Shown here piece after piece: positions 31,408 through 43,112 of a stretch of DNA of 64,000 nt (position 1 is the stretch's first letter; the number at the start of each line of letters is the position of its first letter). A program made the position numbers and the translations under genes. The stretch comes from Lactarius indigo (Eukaryota; Basidiomycota; Agaricomycetes; Russulales; Russulaceae), in NCBI GenBank assembly GCA_025766275.1, contig JAFKAC010000006.1, positions 2,294,001 to 2,358,000 on the forward strand, written 5' to 3'. The notes beneath the pieces were generated by a model. The model was not told where the DNA came from and did no database searches. It saw nothing but the letters and a program-made list of their open reading frames with translations.

Positions 31408-33982
31408 ATGTCTTCTCGCGCACCATCTCCCACTGGCGCTGCTGCCGGTGCTACTGCTACTGCGGGGGGCTCTACACTTCCCCCCACTGGATCCTCACCC
31501 TCTGCTCGTATCTCTGCTGCCTATGGCGCAACGTTTGGCATGCCATCTGGCATTCGCCTTGAACAGTTCGACGGCACTCACTGGAATGAGTGGTCTGGGA
31601 CGATTGAAGCCATCCTCACGCTGCATGAAGCAGAGGATGTGTTCACCCTCCACCATGGACCAGTCGACGTCCCTCAAGACGAATGGGACTCAGTACAGCG
31701 TCGGGCGAAGGCGTATCTCCGCCTTTACCTCAAACCTGACGTCTACTCCCTCGTTGCCGACAATGCCGCCTATCCCACCTTCAAAGCCAAATGGGACAAG
31801 CTCAGAGACGTATACGCTGGTGCTTCGGGCAGCACCACTATCTTCAATTTGTGGATCCAGCTAACTCAAGCCCGCCTCGACGACTCCGCACCCATGGCCT
31901 CTCAATTGGCCAAGCTCAATGAGCTACGGGTTGCCCTTTCCAACGCACAGATGGGTGTCACTGACACTCAATTCTGTCTCATTCTCCTCCACGCACTGCC
32001 ACCCTCTTATGAGGTGTTGGCCTCTACCATCCTCGCCAGTGGGGCCCCGTCTGCACTCAAGCACGCTGAGATCATAGCGCGCATAGTGTCAGAAGAAGCT
32101 TGCCGCTCCGGGCCCTCTGGCTCCTCCCTCAACAAGGTGGCCCCCGTCAAGTCGACGGGCAAGAAGGGCAAGAAGGACCACTCTGGTCTAACTTGCCACT
32201 ACTGCAACAAAAAGGGCCACATCAAGCCTGATTGCAGGAAGAGGAAGAAGGATGAGGCTGATGCAAAGGAGAAGGAGAAAGCAGGCAACAAGGCTGCCAA
32301 TAGTCATGTCCTAGTACCTACCACCGCCTCCATTACAGAGGTCGTAGAGCCCAAGATAGACTGGGCCTCTGAATCAATTAGTGTTGCCTTGTATGCTGCC
32401 TCGCGTGTGCGTTGGATGATGGACAGTGGTGCTACACACCACATCACCCCACATCGGTCTGACTTCAAGGACTACACCCCAACTAAAGGCACTGTACGCC
32501 TGGGTGATAAGTCCACAATAGACCAAGTGGGTGTCGGGTCTGTCGTCTTTACTACGAGCCAGGGTATCTCTATCACCCTCAGTAATGTGCTACACCTACC
32601 ACAGGTGAAGACGCGCTTCTTGTCGACACGCGCCCTAGCACAAAAAGGTGCTGAGATTGCCTTTGATAGTGGCTCATTTAAAATATCTATCAATCAAAAG
32701 TGTGTGGCCAAAGGCTACCTTGAGGACAACCTCTACTGGTTGGACGCAGCCAGCGTCGGCCTCAACGCCCACACAAAATCAAGTGCTGCCACACTTGATA
32801 TCTGGCATCAACGCATGGGACACATCTCCTCTGCGGCGCTGAAGGCGCATGGTCCCTCTGCCACTACTGGCATGGACATAGATAGCTCTACCACGGCCCA
32901 CACAGTCTGCCGTGGGTGCGAGATGGGCAAGTCCACTCGCCAACCTTTTTCTGCGTCCTCCAACAAGAGGACAACTCGTCAATTTGAGATTGTGCACAGT
33001 GACCTCGCCGGTCCTATGCAGACTCAGTCCCTGCAAGGCTCGACCTACACTGCCACCTTCATAGACGACCACACTAAGTTCACTGTGGTCCACTTCCTTA
33101 AGTCGAAGGATCAGTTTGCTAAGTCGCTGCAAATGTATTTGGCCTGGGGTGAAACCCAGTCTGGCCATAAACTGCGCGCTCTGCACTCTGACCGCGGTGG
33201 CGAGTACATGTCGAGTGTCACGCAGGACATACTTAAGCAGAAAGGGATAGAGCATCACCTTACGATGCCGGGTTCACCACAGTCCAACGGTAAAGCCGAG
33301 CGGTTTAACCGCACCATTATGGATAAGGCAATGTCCATGCTCCACACAGCTGGCATGTCTAAAGGCTTCTGGGAGCATGCAGTGTGCGCAGCTGTGCACA
33401 TCTATAATCGCTCTCCAGTCTGTGGGCTTAAGTGGCGCACTCCTTATGAGCTCTGGCACTCTGGCAAAGTGCCTGATGTTTCACATCTTCGCGTCTTCGG
33501 ATGCAAGGGGTACATGCACGTACCCGCTGATAAGCGTCGCAAATTGGATGCGAAGGCCATTGAGGTCACGCTTATCGGGTTTGAGCCCGAATCTAAGGGC
33601 TATAAGCTCTGGGACCGCTCAACCCGCTCCGTCCGAGTGTCCAGGGATGTGACATTCGACGAGAGTAGCTTCCCGTCCCTTCAGGGTGTTGAGACACACC
33701 CCACACCTTCACCACCAGTCGTGCCTAGCACAACAGTGACTGCCGTGCCTCACCCGCCGGCGTTACCACCAATGCGAGCCCCCTCCCCTGCACACTCCAG
33801 TAGTAGTGAGGAGGAGGATGTTGAAAAGCTCTTAGACCCCCCACAAGTCCAACCACGCCCCACCACTCCACCACCTGCTCTGCCAGCTCCGCCCACCACA
33901 CCTAAGCGTGAGCAAGCCACTCCCACTTCACCCCCGCCACGTCCTAGTGCAACGCGCATTATGCGCCATGTCCCTCCTCCCT
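31408..33982 (+). CDS. D gag-pol, 5' part (Gag, protease, integrase)
   Basis: Starts at ATG 31408. Gag capsid-like region (FDGTHWNEWSGTI..), CCHC knuckle CHYCNKKGHIKPDC (about residue 262), protease WMMDSGATHHITPH, pre-integrase HQRMGHIS..CRGCEMGKSTR, integrase DDE residues in VHSDLAGPM, LHSDRGGEY and SPQSNGKAERFNRTIMDKA, then a Pro-rich linker cut by B1 at 33982. Single-frame gag-pol without frameshift, typical of many copia elements. The frame continues exactly at 41792. Confidence 0.88.
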
Positions 33983-34491
33983 TGTTACGGTACGGACTTG
34001 ATGACTCATTACACACGACTCATGACCGGTTATGACTACGGTCCGGTATTGATATTAGTCATGGACTCTTACATCGTATCAGTCAGCATAGTAGTTCGCA
34101 TGTGATTGTGACTCATGTATGACTCATTCCTAGGATAGCGGTACTAGGGTTCGAGCTAGTTACGCTATTGGTTACCTACTATTCCAGCGGCGCTTTAAAG
34201 CCCGCGCGTATTTGTATAAGTAGTCGACTCGGAAGACCAAGAGTCCCCATCTTGGTCTTCTTCAATCCACCTTCTGAATCGTCTCTTGTCTGCCTTAGTC
34301 TTCGACTAAGTGTGCTTCCTCTAAGTGTCTGCCAAGGGACACTTCTCTTTATCCTTTTGCTGCAGCGTGTGCTAGTGTGCCCCTGTTCAGCCTGCGTTGG
34401 GTTGACACGTGATCCCCATTCGCCTAACTTTCGCTAAGTCGATTACGCCTTTCACGAGTCCAAGTCGGACTGACGCCGGTGGAGCGTAACA
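33983..34491 (+). repeat. B1 5' LTR
   Basis: Includes TATA-like TGTATAAG at 34213-34220 and the predicted RNA start ATCTTGGTCTT at 34249-34259, 36 bases apart. No ATG occurs between that start and the primer site. Confidence 0.92.
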
Positions 34492-34504
34492 TTAAGACCA
34501 AGAT
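34492..34504 (+). promoter_or_regulatory. B1 self-priming primer-binding site
   Basis: AAGACCAAGAT at 34494-34504, complementary to 34249-34259. Same two-base gap from the LTR as in A and C. Confidence 0.75.
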
Positions 34505-34511
34505 CCTCATC

Positions 34512-36467
34512 GTGGCGTATTCGACCAGAGACCAGTGGACGTCCTTCCGTCCCTATCATATTGAACGACGAGGAGATCGCAACGTACCTACAAGATTCTT
34601 AGGAGCAGCCCAGTGGAGAGAACGAGGAGAAGACACTGGATACTTTGTGGAGTTTAACGGTCCCAACCGTTTCCGACCTGTTGAGTTCAACTTCGACCAC
34701 CTCTGTTGGACCGAAATTACTTGGAACCCCATAGATCATCGCTGGGATATTGTGCGACCAGCCGGAAGAAATTATAACTGCGACATCGACGCGCGAGAAC
34801 TCAACAGTCGCGCAGATTACGGTCCTATTGACGGACAAGCACAAGAACATACAGACGAAGGGGTCAGTGGAGAAGAAGCCTCCGAAAGTCAGTCCCCAAG
34901 CAGAGGAGCAACGCCAGCAGAAGAAGCCAGTTTGGGAGCAATTGGGGATCACATCATACAGCGAACTGAGTCCCTTACTATTCATCAACCTGAACCTGAA
35001 GCAATCCATATTCGTAGCCCAGCAGTCGTAATGGCAACTGCCACTATCACACAAGAGGAACTACTCGACGTAAGGGATCAAATAGCTCTGGAAGAACAGA
35101 GACGTATTGCAGAAGAATCGCGAGCCAACTTAGCTCCCATTAACCCATATACCGGACATCGAATGACTGCCGACGACGTAGCAATCCACCGCGCAATCGG
35201 ACCCGATGTAGCGGACCCTCCTAGCGGAGGAGGTGGACCCCCCGGTGATCTACCCGGAGGAGGAGGAAGACCACCAACAAGAGGACCCGGGTTTCAAGGA
35301 TTCCCTGGAGGGTTTCCTGGAGGACCACCAGGTGGAGGACCACCAGGAGGAGGATTACCAGGTGCAGGTCCTATCGTTCCCCCCTTAAGTAATAAACTAG
35401 CTGGCGAAGCACCCACAGTATTCGACGGAGAACGCACCAAAGTCAAGGCGTTCCTCACCCAATGGCACGTCTACTGGGGCATGAATGCAGATGAAGGCAT
35501 AATGGCCACACCATACCGACGCGCTCTACTCTTCCTATCATACATCAAGGGCGTCAATGTCAGCGAATGGGTGTTGGCAATGCTCACCTGGCTTAACGGC
35601 CAGATACAAGCCGGCATACCCCGAACTAGTGAAGGGTTATGGAACGAAGTTACGCGCAGCTTCATGCAGCGCTTCCGCAACACGATGGAACAAGAGCAAG
35701 CTCAATACGAGCTCAAGAAAGGAGTCAAAATGATTGGGGGAAATTTAGATGAGTATTGTACCCAATTCGAACAGTTAATACGCCGCGCCCAGTACAGGCT
35801 TGATGATCCGCAAACATTGGATCTATTTGCAAGCGGGCTACCAAAAGACCTATATGAAAAGGTCTACACCCTCGACAATCCCCGCAACTATCGCGAATGG
35901 AAGGAAGCCGCGACCACTCGCCAACAGCAATACCTCCACCTCAAAGCAGTATTAAACAAAGGAGTACCGCCAGGACAGGGACAAGGACGCCCGCGCCAAT
36001 CGCGGCAGTGGCAAGGACCGCCAAGAAGCTCTTGGCAACCAAGAAACCTACCCCGCGACCCAAATGCCATGGACACTTCCGCGGACCGAATCCGAGGGCG
36101 ACTTGCAGGGGCTGAAGACATACTCGCCCCTCGTCCCCCATATCGACCAAGGGGAGGATTTTTGCAGAGAGGAGGAGGACGTAATAACCCAAGGCCAGTC
36201 ACTTGCTACAATTGTAGAAAGGACGGACATATGGCACGAGATTGCAGACAACCGCGAGAAGGATATCAATCTCAAGCGTCTACTAGTCGGTATGTTGACA
36301 CCGACTACCATCAGCAAGAACCCGAGGTCGCTACCAGGGCGGTCCAAGACATACCCCCTCAACAGCGCGCCAGCGATTGGCTTAACGGAGTAGCAGGAGA
36401 ATCGGACGACGTGAAGGACATCATCCTCCAACAATTGTGGAAAAAGGAGGGTTTTCAGGACGCCTGA
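34512..36467 (+). CDS. gag: B1 Gag
   Basis: The start is taken at GTG 34512 (ATC GTG GCG), the first codon of the region conserved with C, eight bases after the primer site. The frame is in fact open through the primer site, and the first ATG in any frame after the RNA start is 35031 (MATATITQEELL). Conserved N-terminal domain (RFRPVEFNFDHLCW, DIDARELNSRAD), acidic linker, Gly/Pro repeat region (about 35220-35370), capsid region (FLTQWHVYWGMN..FASGLPKDLY), CCHC knuckle CYNCRKDGHMARDC. Stop TGA 36465-36467. Confidence 0.85.
   Translation: MAYSTRDQWTSFRPYHIERRGDRNVPTRFLGAAQWRERGEDTGYFVEFNGPNRFRPVEFNFDHLCWTEITWNPIDHRWDIVRPAGRNYNCDIDARELNSRADYGPIDGQAQEHTDEGVSGEEASESQSPSRGATPAEEASLGAIGDHIIQRTESLTIHQPEPEAIHIRSPAVVMATATITQEELLDVRDQIALEEQRRIAEESRANLAPINPYTGHRMTADDVAIHRAIGPDVADPPSGGGGPPGDLPGGGGRPPTRGPGFQGFPGGFPGGPPGGGPPGGGLPGAGPIVPPLSNKLAGEAPTVFDGERTKVKAFLTQWHVYWGMNADEGIMATPYRRALLFLSYIKGVNVSEWVLAMLTWLNGQIQAGIPRTSEGLWNEVTRSFMQRFRNTMEQEQAQYELKKGVKMIGGNLDEYCTQFEQLIRRAQYRLDDPQTLDLFASGLPKDLYEKVYTLDNPRNYREWKEAATTRQQQYLHLKAVLNKGVPPGQGQGRPRQSRQWQGPPRSSWQPRNLPRDPNAMDTSADRIRGRLAGAEDILAPRPPYRPRGGFLQRGGGRNNPRPVTCYNCRKDGHMARDCRQPREGYQSQASTSRYVDTDYHQQEPEVATRAVQDIPPQQRASDWLNGVAGESDDVKDIILQQLWKKEGFQDA
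36449..36455 (+). promoter_or_regulatory. B1 gag-pol -1 frameshift heptamer GGGTTTT
   Basis: Read G GGT TTT in the gag frame, nine bases before the stop codon; -1 slippage enters pol (SGRLNPSAW). Confidence 0.7.
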
Positions 36468-39400
36468 ACCCATCGGCCTGGGTGAGGGCAGTTAATTGTA
36501 ACAGTGTAATCATGACTCGCTATCGTTCTATGAGAGTTCCAGTATCGATTCGCACCAGTTACGCAATGGCCGACATACGCGCATTAGTCGACTCAGGAGC
36601 AACCCATTGCTTCATGAAACCATCATTCGCAAAAAGGATGGGACTTGGGACTAAACTACTCGATGTCCCAAAGAAAATATGGAATATCGACAACACAGAA
36701 AACAAATCGGGGCGTATCACCCATTATACTGATGTCGATGTCCAAACTAAAGGCATTCACAAGGAAATCCGCTTCCTTATTACGGACATTGGAAACGAAG
36801 ACATCGTATTAGGCTACCCCTGGCTTGCCATTTATGATCCACATATCAAATGGTCGCAAGCAGCCATACATGAGGATATGCTCCCTATCATTATTCGATC
36901 TACCAACCCTTACATCAAAACCACGCCAGTAATAGCGACAACTACCATTCAAAATGATGACTACGAGGTCGTACACTCCTGTGTTATCACTGACGAACAA
37001 CGACAACAATTTAAAGAAGGATGCCGAATCAGGGCCACTGCCACCGATCTCGCCATCGCCGCCCAACAATATGTCACGAAAGCTGAGTTACCCTCTGAAT
37101 ACCGCGAATTTGAACGCCTTTTCAGCGAAGAGGCATCGGACAGGTTTCCACCCAGCAGGCCCTGGGATCACGCCATCGAATTCAAACCAGGGACAGCCGA
37201 CGCAATTGACTGCAAAATATACCCCATGACACAGGAAGAAGACAAGAAGTTACGCGAGTGGATTGATGAACAGCTCAAGAAAGGGTATATAAGACCCTCT
37301 AAATCCCCTTACGCATCATCCTTCTTCTTCATCAAGAAAAAAGATGGAAAACTAAGACCCGTTCAAGACTATCGAAAAATCAACGCGGTCACCATTCGCA
37401 ATCAATACCCTCTTCCTCTCATCTCCGACCTTATTACCGACCTCAGTAACGCCCACATCTACACTAAGCTCGACGTTAGATGGGGGTATAACAATATACG
37501 CATCAAAGAAGGAGATGAGGAGAAAGCGGCGTTCAAAACACGTTACGGTTTATTCGAACCCACGGTGATGTTTTTTGGCCTAACCAACTCTCCGGCGACG
37601 TTCCAGACTATGATGAACTTTATCTTCAGGGACGTCATTGCAAAACACGAAAAACGCGGCACGGTTGTTCGCGTCTACATGGATGATATAGGTATCGCCA
37701 CCGGGCTTAACCATTCGCTGCAGGACCACATCGAAGCTGTCAAGGACGTACTCCGCGTATCCGCAGAGCATGACTTGTATTACAAGCTTGAAAAATGCCT
37801 ATTCCACTCCCCACGCATGGATTACCTGGGGGTAATCCTTGAAAAGGGGGTGACGCGTATGGACCCCGTCAAAATTTCGGGCATCAAGGACTGGCCCACA
37901 CCAACGAAGGTTAAAGACGTCCGCTCCTTCCTCGGATTTTGCAATTTTTACCGTCCTTTTATACGAGGTTTCGCGACCAAAGCACGCCCCCTCAACAAAC
38001 TTACCCGTAAAGACACCGAATGGCATTGGGGCATCGAGGAAGAAAAAGCATTCCAAGACCTCAAAACCCTTGTCACCAGCGAACCAGTTCTCGCGCACCC
38101 CGACCTCACACAACAGTTTGAACTAGAAGTTGATGCGTCTGGATTCGCCACCGGAGCCGTCCTCCTACAGCGCAAGGCGGATGGTAAACGACACCCCATC
38201 GGCTACTATTCGTCCACCCTCAATGAGGCCGAACGCAACTATGACATTTACGACCTCGAACTCTTGGCGATTGTCAAAGCCTTCCGCCACTGGAGACCCC
38301 TCTTAGCGGGCTCCCCTCACAAGATCAAAGTATTCTCCGATCACCTTAATCTACAATACTGGAAGTCGCCACAAAAGATTAGCAGGCGTGTAGCCAGGGA
38401 AGTACTCGAACTTTCGGAATACGACTTCGAAATTCACCACATCAAAGGTACCTCCAATGGGCGCGCCGATGCGCTATCCCGAAGACCAGACTACGATCAA
38501 GGAGAAAATGACAACGAAGGTGTAACAGTATTACCGGAGAACGTATTCGCACGCGCCACCACACTAGAAGAACCGCGACACCCACATTGGAGGCCCGAAA
38601 TCCTACCAGTAGAAATGACCCCAGAACACCCAATCTACGAACAGGACATAGCTAAGCTAAAACCCTGGGTTGACGCTCACAAACTAAAAGATATTGAAGG
38701 GACGTGGTATAAAGATGGATGACGAGTGGTCACTGGTGGCATTCACGACAAACGCACCATCATTGCCGCTCACCACGACTCTCCTGTCTATGGTCACCCG
38801 GGAATCAAGCGCACTCTCCAACTCACTGAACGACACTATTGGTGGCCACAAATGAAGAACGATGTCCAAGACTATGTTAAAGGCTGTGCGGAATGCCAGC
38901 GGCACAAAGTCAACCTTCGTCCCATTAGAGCGCCTCTGCAACCTATTTACCCTAAACCGGAAGCCCTGCCATTCGAAACTATTGCAGTGGACTTTATCAC
39001 TAAGCTCCCTATCTCTCGAGGCTATGACTCTATTCTCACGATAACAGACCATGACTGCACCAAAGCGGCCGTTTTTATCCCTTGCAATGAGGATGTAACA
39101 GCCGAAGGAACGGCCGCCCTGTACGTTTCACATGTATTCCCACGATTCGGACTCCCCTCGCGCGTTATCAGTGACCGAGACCCCCGCTTCGCATCTAAGT
39201 TCATGCGGGAGATATGCAAAATCCTTGGCATCAGCCAAAACATCTCAACTGCCTATCACCCCAGAACCGACGGCCAATCGGAGCGAACGAATCAATGGCT
39301 AGAGCAATACCTCCGCTTCTGGGTAAATGAGCGACAGGACGACTGGGTTCGCTATCTGCCAATGGCGGAATTCACGCATAACAATTGGCCTAATGAAACC

Positions 39401-41245
39401 ACACGGGAGTCCCCCTTCTTTCTCTTATCTGGATTCAACCCTCGCGCTGATTGGACCGATAGGCCTTCCCCTATCCCGCAAGTGTCGTTGAGGCTAGACC
39501 AATTCAAGCAAGCGCGACAGCGCGCTTTCTCCTGTATGCTCCGAGCACAAAAGTCATGGGTCAAGCACAAAGATACGCCCAAGTTCAAAGAGGGAGACCT
39601 CGTATGGCTAGAAGGACGCCACTTACGCACCCATCAACCAACCGCAAAACTAGCGGCTAAACGACATGGACCATTTAAGGTCATCCAGGTGATGTCCCCT
39701 GTCAACTATCGCCTTGAACTTCCCACACAGTGGAGCATCCATGATGTCTTCCACATAGATCTTCTCACGCCTTATCGTGAAACACCCACGCACGGACCAA
39801 ACTATCAGCGCCCACCACCTGATTTGGTCGATAACGAAGAGGAATACGAAGTCGAGAAGATTCTAGACTCTCGGCGATTCGGCAGAAGGCGTCGGCTCCA
39901 ATACCTTGTCAAATGGAAGGGCTATCCAGACTCGGACAATCAATGGATAGATAAGGATGACGTATTTGCCGACGAAGCCGTACGGGAGTTCAAATATTCC
40001 AACCCCGACCGGGAAACACATATAAGGGCGACCTCTTGCCGCGATAAGTCCCCAACTCCCATTCACTCCATGTCCTCTACTCGACGCAATGACCAGCTTG
40101 CCCTCCTCTCTACCCTCGTCAACGACTCCTCCGCCACGCTTGTCGACCCCGACACCACCGACAACACCGCAGCCAATAGAGTTGCAGATGGAGGCCGTAC
40201 CACCCTGCAGCATGAGGAAGACGGCCCTATCACTAGTGAAGAACTGCACCAGACACTGCAACGATTCCCTATGCCCGTACAGGGAATTGTCGACGACGAT
40301 CCAGCAGCAACTCAACCAGCACCTCCGCCGCCAATGTACGCCCTCACAAACCCCAACACCGGTGAGCCCGAAGCCTTCCTCACCGAAGACGAGTTGTTTC
40401 GGCTTCAAGCAGCTGTCCCGCGCGGTGAAACCACCGAACGCTATGCAGAAGTACGAGCAAGAATGGAAAGAGACGGCGGCGCGGTGGCAGCGGGAGCAAC
40501 TGCATATCGCCGCCTGCCGACGACGGATGATGAAGGAACGCAGGGAGTATTGGACGAAGATGAGGATGAAGACGAGCTTGGAGACCACTACCCCATCAGG
40601 CACGCATTCCTTAACCATGAATTCTACGCTGAAGATCCAGCCGCCACTCCCTACCTCGTCGACGCAGCGGGGGGACCTCTACACAGAGGACGAGTCGCCG
40701 TGGCACAAGCGGCTCGTTATACACCAATGGGCGAACGAGACCCCGCAACCAGGGCCGTCGTCCCTGAGGGGTTCCGGATCAATCGAGGACCCGATTACAT
40801 TCCGTTCCCGATCAAACTCCCCAACGGACCGACGGTACAAGCATCCCACGTACAGGTTATCCGAGGAGGAGACCCCTTCGTACTCGGATTAGCTCCGGGA
40901 TCGGGTTTCCTCTACGGTAAACCTCTCTACGCCACTCCGCATCTCCCCAAAAATAACCGCGCCTTCATCCCACACGAGGAGTATTTTATGCTCCGCGATC
41001 GACACCCCACGGACCTGCTGCTCATGCGCATTGGGGATGTCACCCTCATTCAAGAATTGCGCCGGTTCCGGCAGTTCGCCTTTGCTGAAGAGCAACTGGA
41101 GAAGCGGATAAGGCAGTTGCGGCTAGAACAAGAGATGGTGGTGCAGGATAAAAAGGACAGTCTCTATCGTCTGGAGCGCGCTAACATATTGGCAAGGATG
41201 GAAGATGAGGCGGAACGGATGAGGAAAGAATCGATAGCGGATTAG
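36455..41245 (+). CDS. pol: B1 Pol polyprotein with one in-frame TGA
   Basis: Protease (ALVDSGATHCF), RT (YMDDIGIAT), RNase H (LEVDASGF; SDHLNLQYW), TGA at 38720-38722 after WYKDG, then in the same frame integrase (HGHPGIKRT..CAECQ; AVDFITKLP; SDRDPRFASKF; HPRTDGQSERTNQWLEQYL), GPY/F-like region, chromodomain (YEVEKILDSRRF..LVKWKGYPDSDNQWI, about 39848-39960) and a ~415-residue tail ending in a predicted coiled coil. The single TGA is shared with B2; it may be a readthrough site or an inherited defect supplied in trans. Confidence 0.87.
40089..40892 (+). CDS. B1 overlapping +1-frame ORF, conserved across families
   Basis: 267 codons in +1 to pol, starting at the position homologous to the A and C ORFs (G at -3 of the ATG). 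Ser/Pro/Thr-rich first half, basic helix at about 118-162 (W-x6-W-x2-EQL-x2-A-x2-R), GSGSIEDPITF motif, then a 24-residue extension not present in A or C. Identical length in B2. Confidence 0.6.
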   Translation: MTSLPSSLPSSTTPPPRLSTPTPPTTPQPIELQMEAVPPCSMRKTALSLVKNCTRHCNDSLCPYRELSTTIQQQLNQHLRRQCTPSQTPTPVSPKPSSPKTSCFGFKQLSRAVKPPNAMQKYEQEWKETAARWQREQLHIAACRRRMMKERREYWTKMRMKTSLETTTPSGTHSLTMNSTLKIQPPLPTSSTQRGDLYTEDESPWHKRLVIHQWANETPQPGPSSLRGSGSIEDPITFRSRSNSPTDRRYKHPTYRLSEEETPSYSD

Positions 41246-41277
41246 TGAGGTGGGCCTCACTCCTGAAAAGGGGGTGA

Positions 41278-41786
41278 TGTTACGGTACGGACTTGATGAC
41301 TCATTACACACGACTCATGACCGGTTATGACTACGGTCCGGTATTGATATTAGTCATGGATTCTTACATCGTATCAGTCAGCATAGTAGTTCGCATGTGA
41401 TTGTGACTCATGTATGACTCATTCCTAGGATAGCGGTACTAGGGTTCGAGCTAGTTACGCTATTGGTTACCTACTATTCCAGCGGCGCTTTAAAGCCCGC
41501 GCGTATTTGTATAAGTAGTCGACTCGGAAGACCAAGAGTCCCCATCTTGGTCTTCTTCAATCCACCTTCTGAATCGTCTCTTGTCTGCCTTAGTCTTCGA
41601 CTAAGTGTGCTTCCTCTAAGTGTCTGCCAAGGGACACTTCTCTTTATCCTTTTGCTGCAGCGTGTGCTAGTGTGCCCCTGTTCAGCCTGCGTTGGGTTGA
41701 CACGTGATCCCCATTCGCCTAACTTTCGCTAAGTCGATTACACCTTTCACGAGTCCAAGTCGGACTGACGCCGGTGGAGCGTAACA
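41278..41786 (+). repeat. B1 3' LTR
   Basis: 509 bp, preceded by the polypurine tract GAAAAGGGGGTGA (41265-41277). Confidence 0.92.
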
Positions 41787-41791
41787 TCCCT

Positions 41792-43112
41792 CACCAGAAA
41801 TGCCTGGGGGATTTGAGGATCGTGCACAGCGTAGCCAGCTGTTGCGCGAGATGGACAATGCACCAAGGCGCACTGCTCGTGTCCCTGTGCCTAATCCGCG
41901 TTACTTCAATGCGGACAATGCGGCATGGCGCGGCAGGCGTCTGGGGTATGCGGAGTTACTGGCTGCTGCCTTTGTGGGCCGAGACCCTGCAACTTATGCA
42001 GAGGCCATGAGGTCTGCAGCTGCAGATGAGTGGACTAAGGCGTGTCAATATGAAATGGACGCCCTAGCTAAGAACGGGACTTGGGAGTTAGTGGATCTCC
42101 CGCCTAATCGCAAGGCAGTAAAATCCAAATGGGTCTTTAAGCTCAAAGCGGATGGCCGCTACAGAGCTCGCTTGGTGGCTAAGGGATTCACGCAGATCCC
42201 TGGCGTAGATTTTGATGAAACCTTCTCTCCCGTCGCACGATTTGAGTCGCTACGTTTACTTCTGGCGTTGGCCGCGCTGGAGGACTGGCACATCCATCAG
42301 ATGGATGTTAAGTCTGCTTTTCTCAATGGCGTGCTTGACGAGGAGATTTACATGGAGCAGCCACAAGGTTTCACTGTCACTGGCTCTGAGACGAAGGTGT
42401 GTCGCCTGGTTAAGGCGATCTATGGTCTCAAACAGGCCTCCCGCGCATGGAACTTGCAATTTCATGGAGTGCTCACTGCACTCGGCTTTAAGCGGACGTT
42501 TGCTGATGCTGGCATATATGTGATGCCTCAACGGGAGGGGTATGATCCACTCTTCGTTATTGTCTACGTTGACGACATCACTATACTGGGTCCCTCGCTG
42601 AGTGGTATCAAGCGTTTGAAGTCAGATTTGTCTGAACGCTATGAGATGACAGATCTCGGGGAGATAGAATCTTATCTTGGTATGCGCATTGTGCGCGACC
42701 GCTCCCTTAGACGCATCGAAATAGATCAGTCTGGCTACATCAAGGATGTCCTTGAACGCTTTGGCATGTCTGATGCCACACCACACAACACACCCTTGCC
42801 TGCTGGTGCTGACGAGCACCTAGTTAAATATACGTCGCAGGCAACTGCCTCAGATATTTCCCACTATCAATCCTTGATTGGGAGTCTGCTTTATGTGCAG
42901 ATTGGCACTAGGCCAGATATCTCCTTCGCTGTGTCACGTTTGGCGCAGTACGCAGCGAATCCCTCACCACAACATCTGCGACTTGCGCAGTATGTCCTGT
43001 CCTACTTAGTGGGAACTATGGATATGCGTATTGTCTATGATGGCGCCAATGGCGATGGCCTTCATGGCTACACTGATTCCAGTCTGGCTGATCAGACTGA
43101 TGACCGCCACTC
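41792..43112 (+). CDS. D gag-pol, middle part (reverse transcriptase)
   Basis: Continues D in frame after B1 (phase 1 + 8 nt reaches ATG 41800 in frame). Copia RT: WVFKLKADGRYRARLVAKGF, FSPVARFESLR, QMDVKSAFLNG, GLKQASRAW and YVDDITIL, then IGSLLYVQIGTRPDI and the start of RNase H (LHGYTDSSLADQ) cut by E at 43112. Confidence 0.9.

Larger units (their letters stand above)
33983..41786 (+). mobile_element. Ty3/gypsy LTR retrotransposon, copy B1 (family B)
   Basis: 7,804 bp; 509-bp LTRs (33983-34491; 41278-41786), TGTTAC..GTAACA ends; TSD TCCCT (33978-33982; 41787-41791) in the linker of D gag-pol. LTRs differ at two sites I can see. Almost identical to B2 at 58503, so the family moved recently. 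The only pol interruption is a TGA that B2 shares. Confidence 0.94.

Noticed and set aside
34200..34290. Palindrome at the R start as a Rho-independent terminator or MITE
   Set aside because: Position after TATA and exact complementarity to the primer site explain it better.
39863..40618. 251-codon antisense ORF in B1, mirrored in B2
   Set aside because: The copies are near-identical, so conservation is uninformative, and nothing similar exists in A or C.
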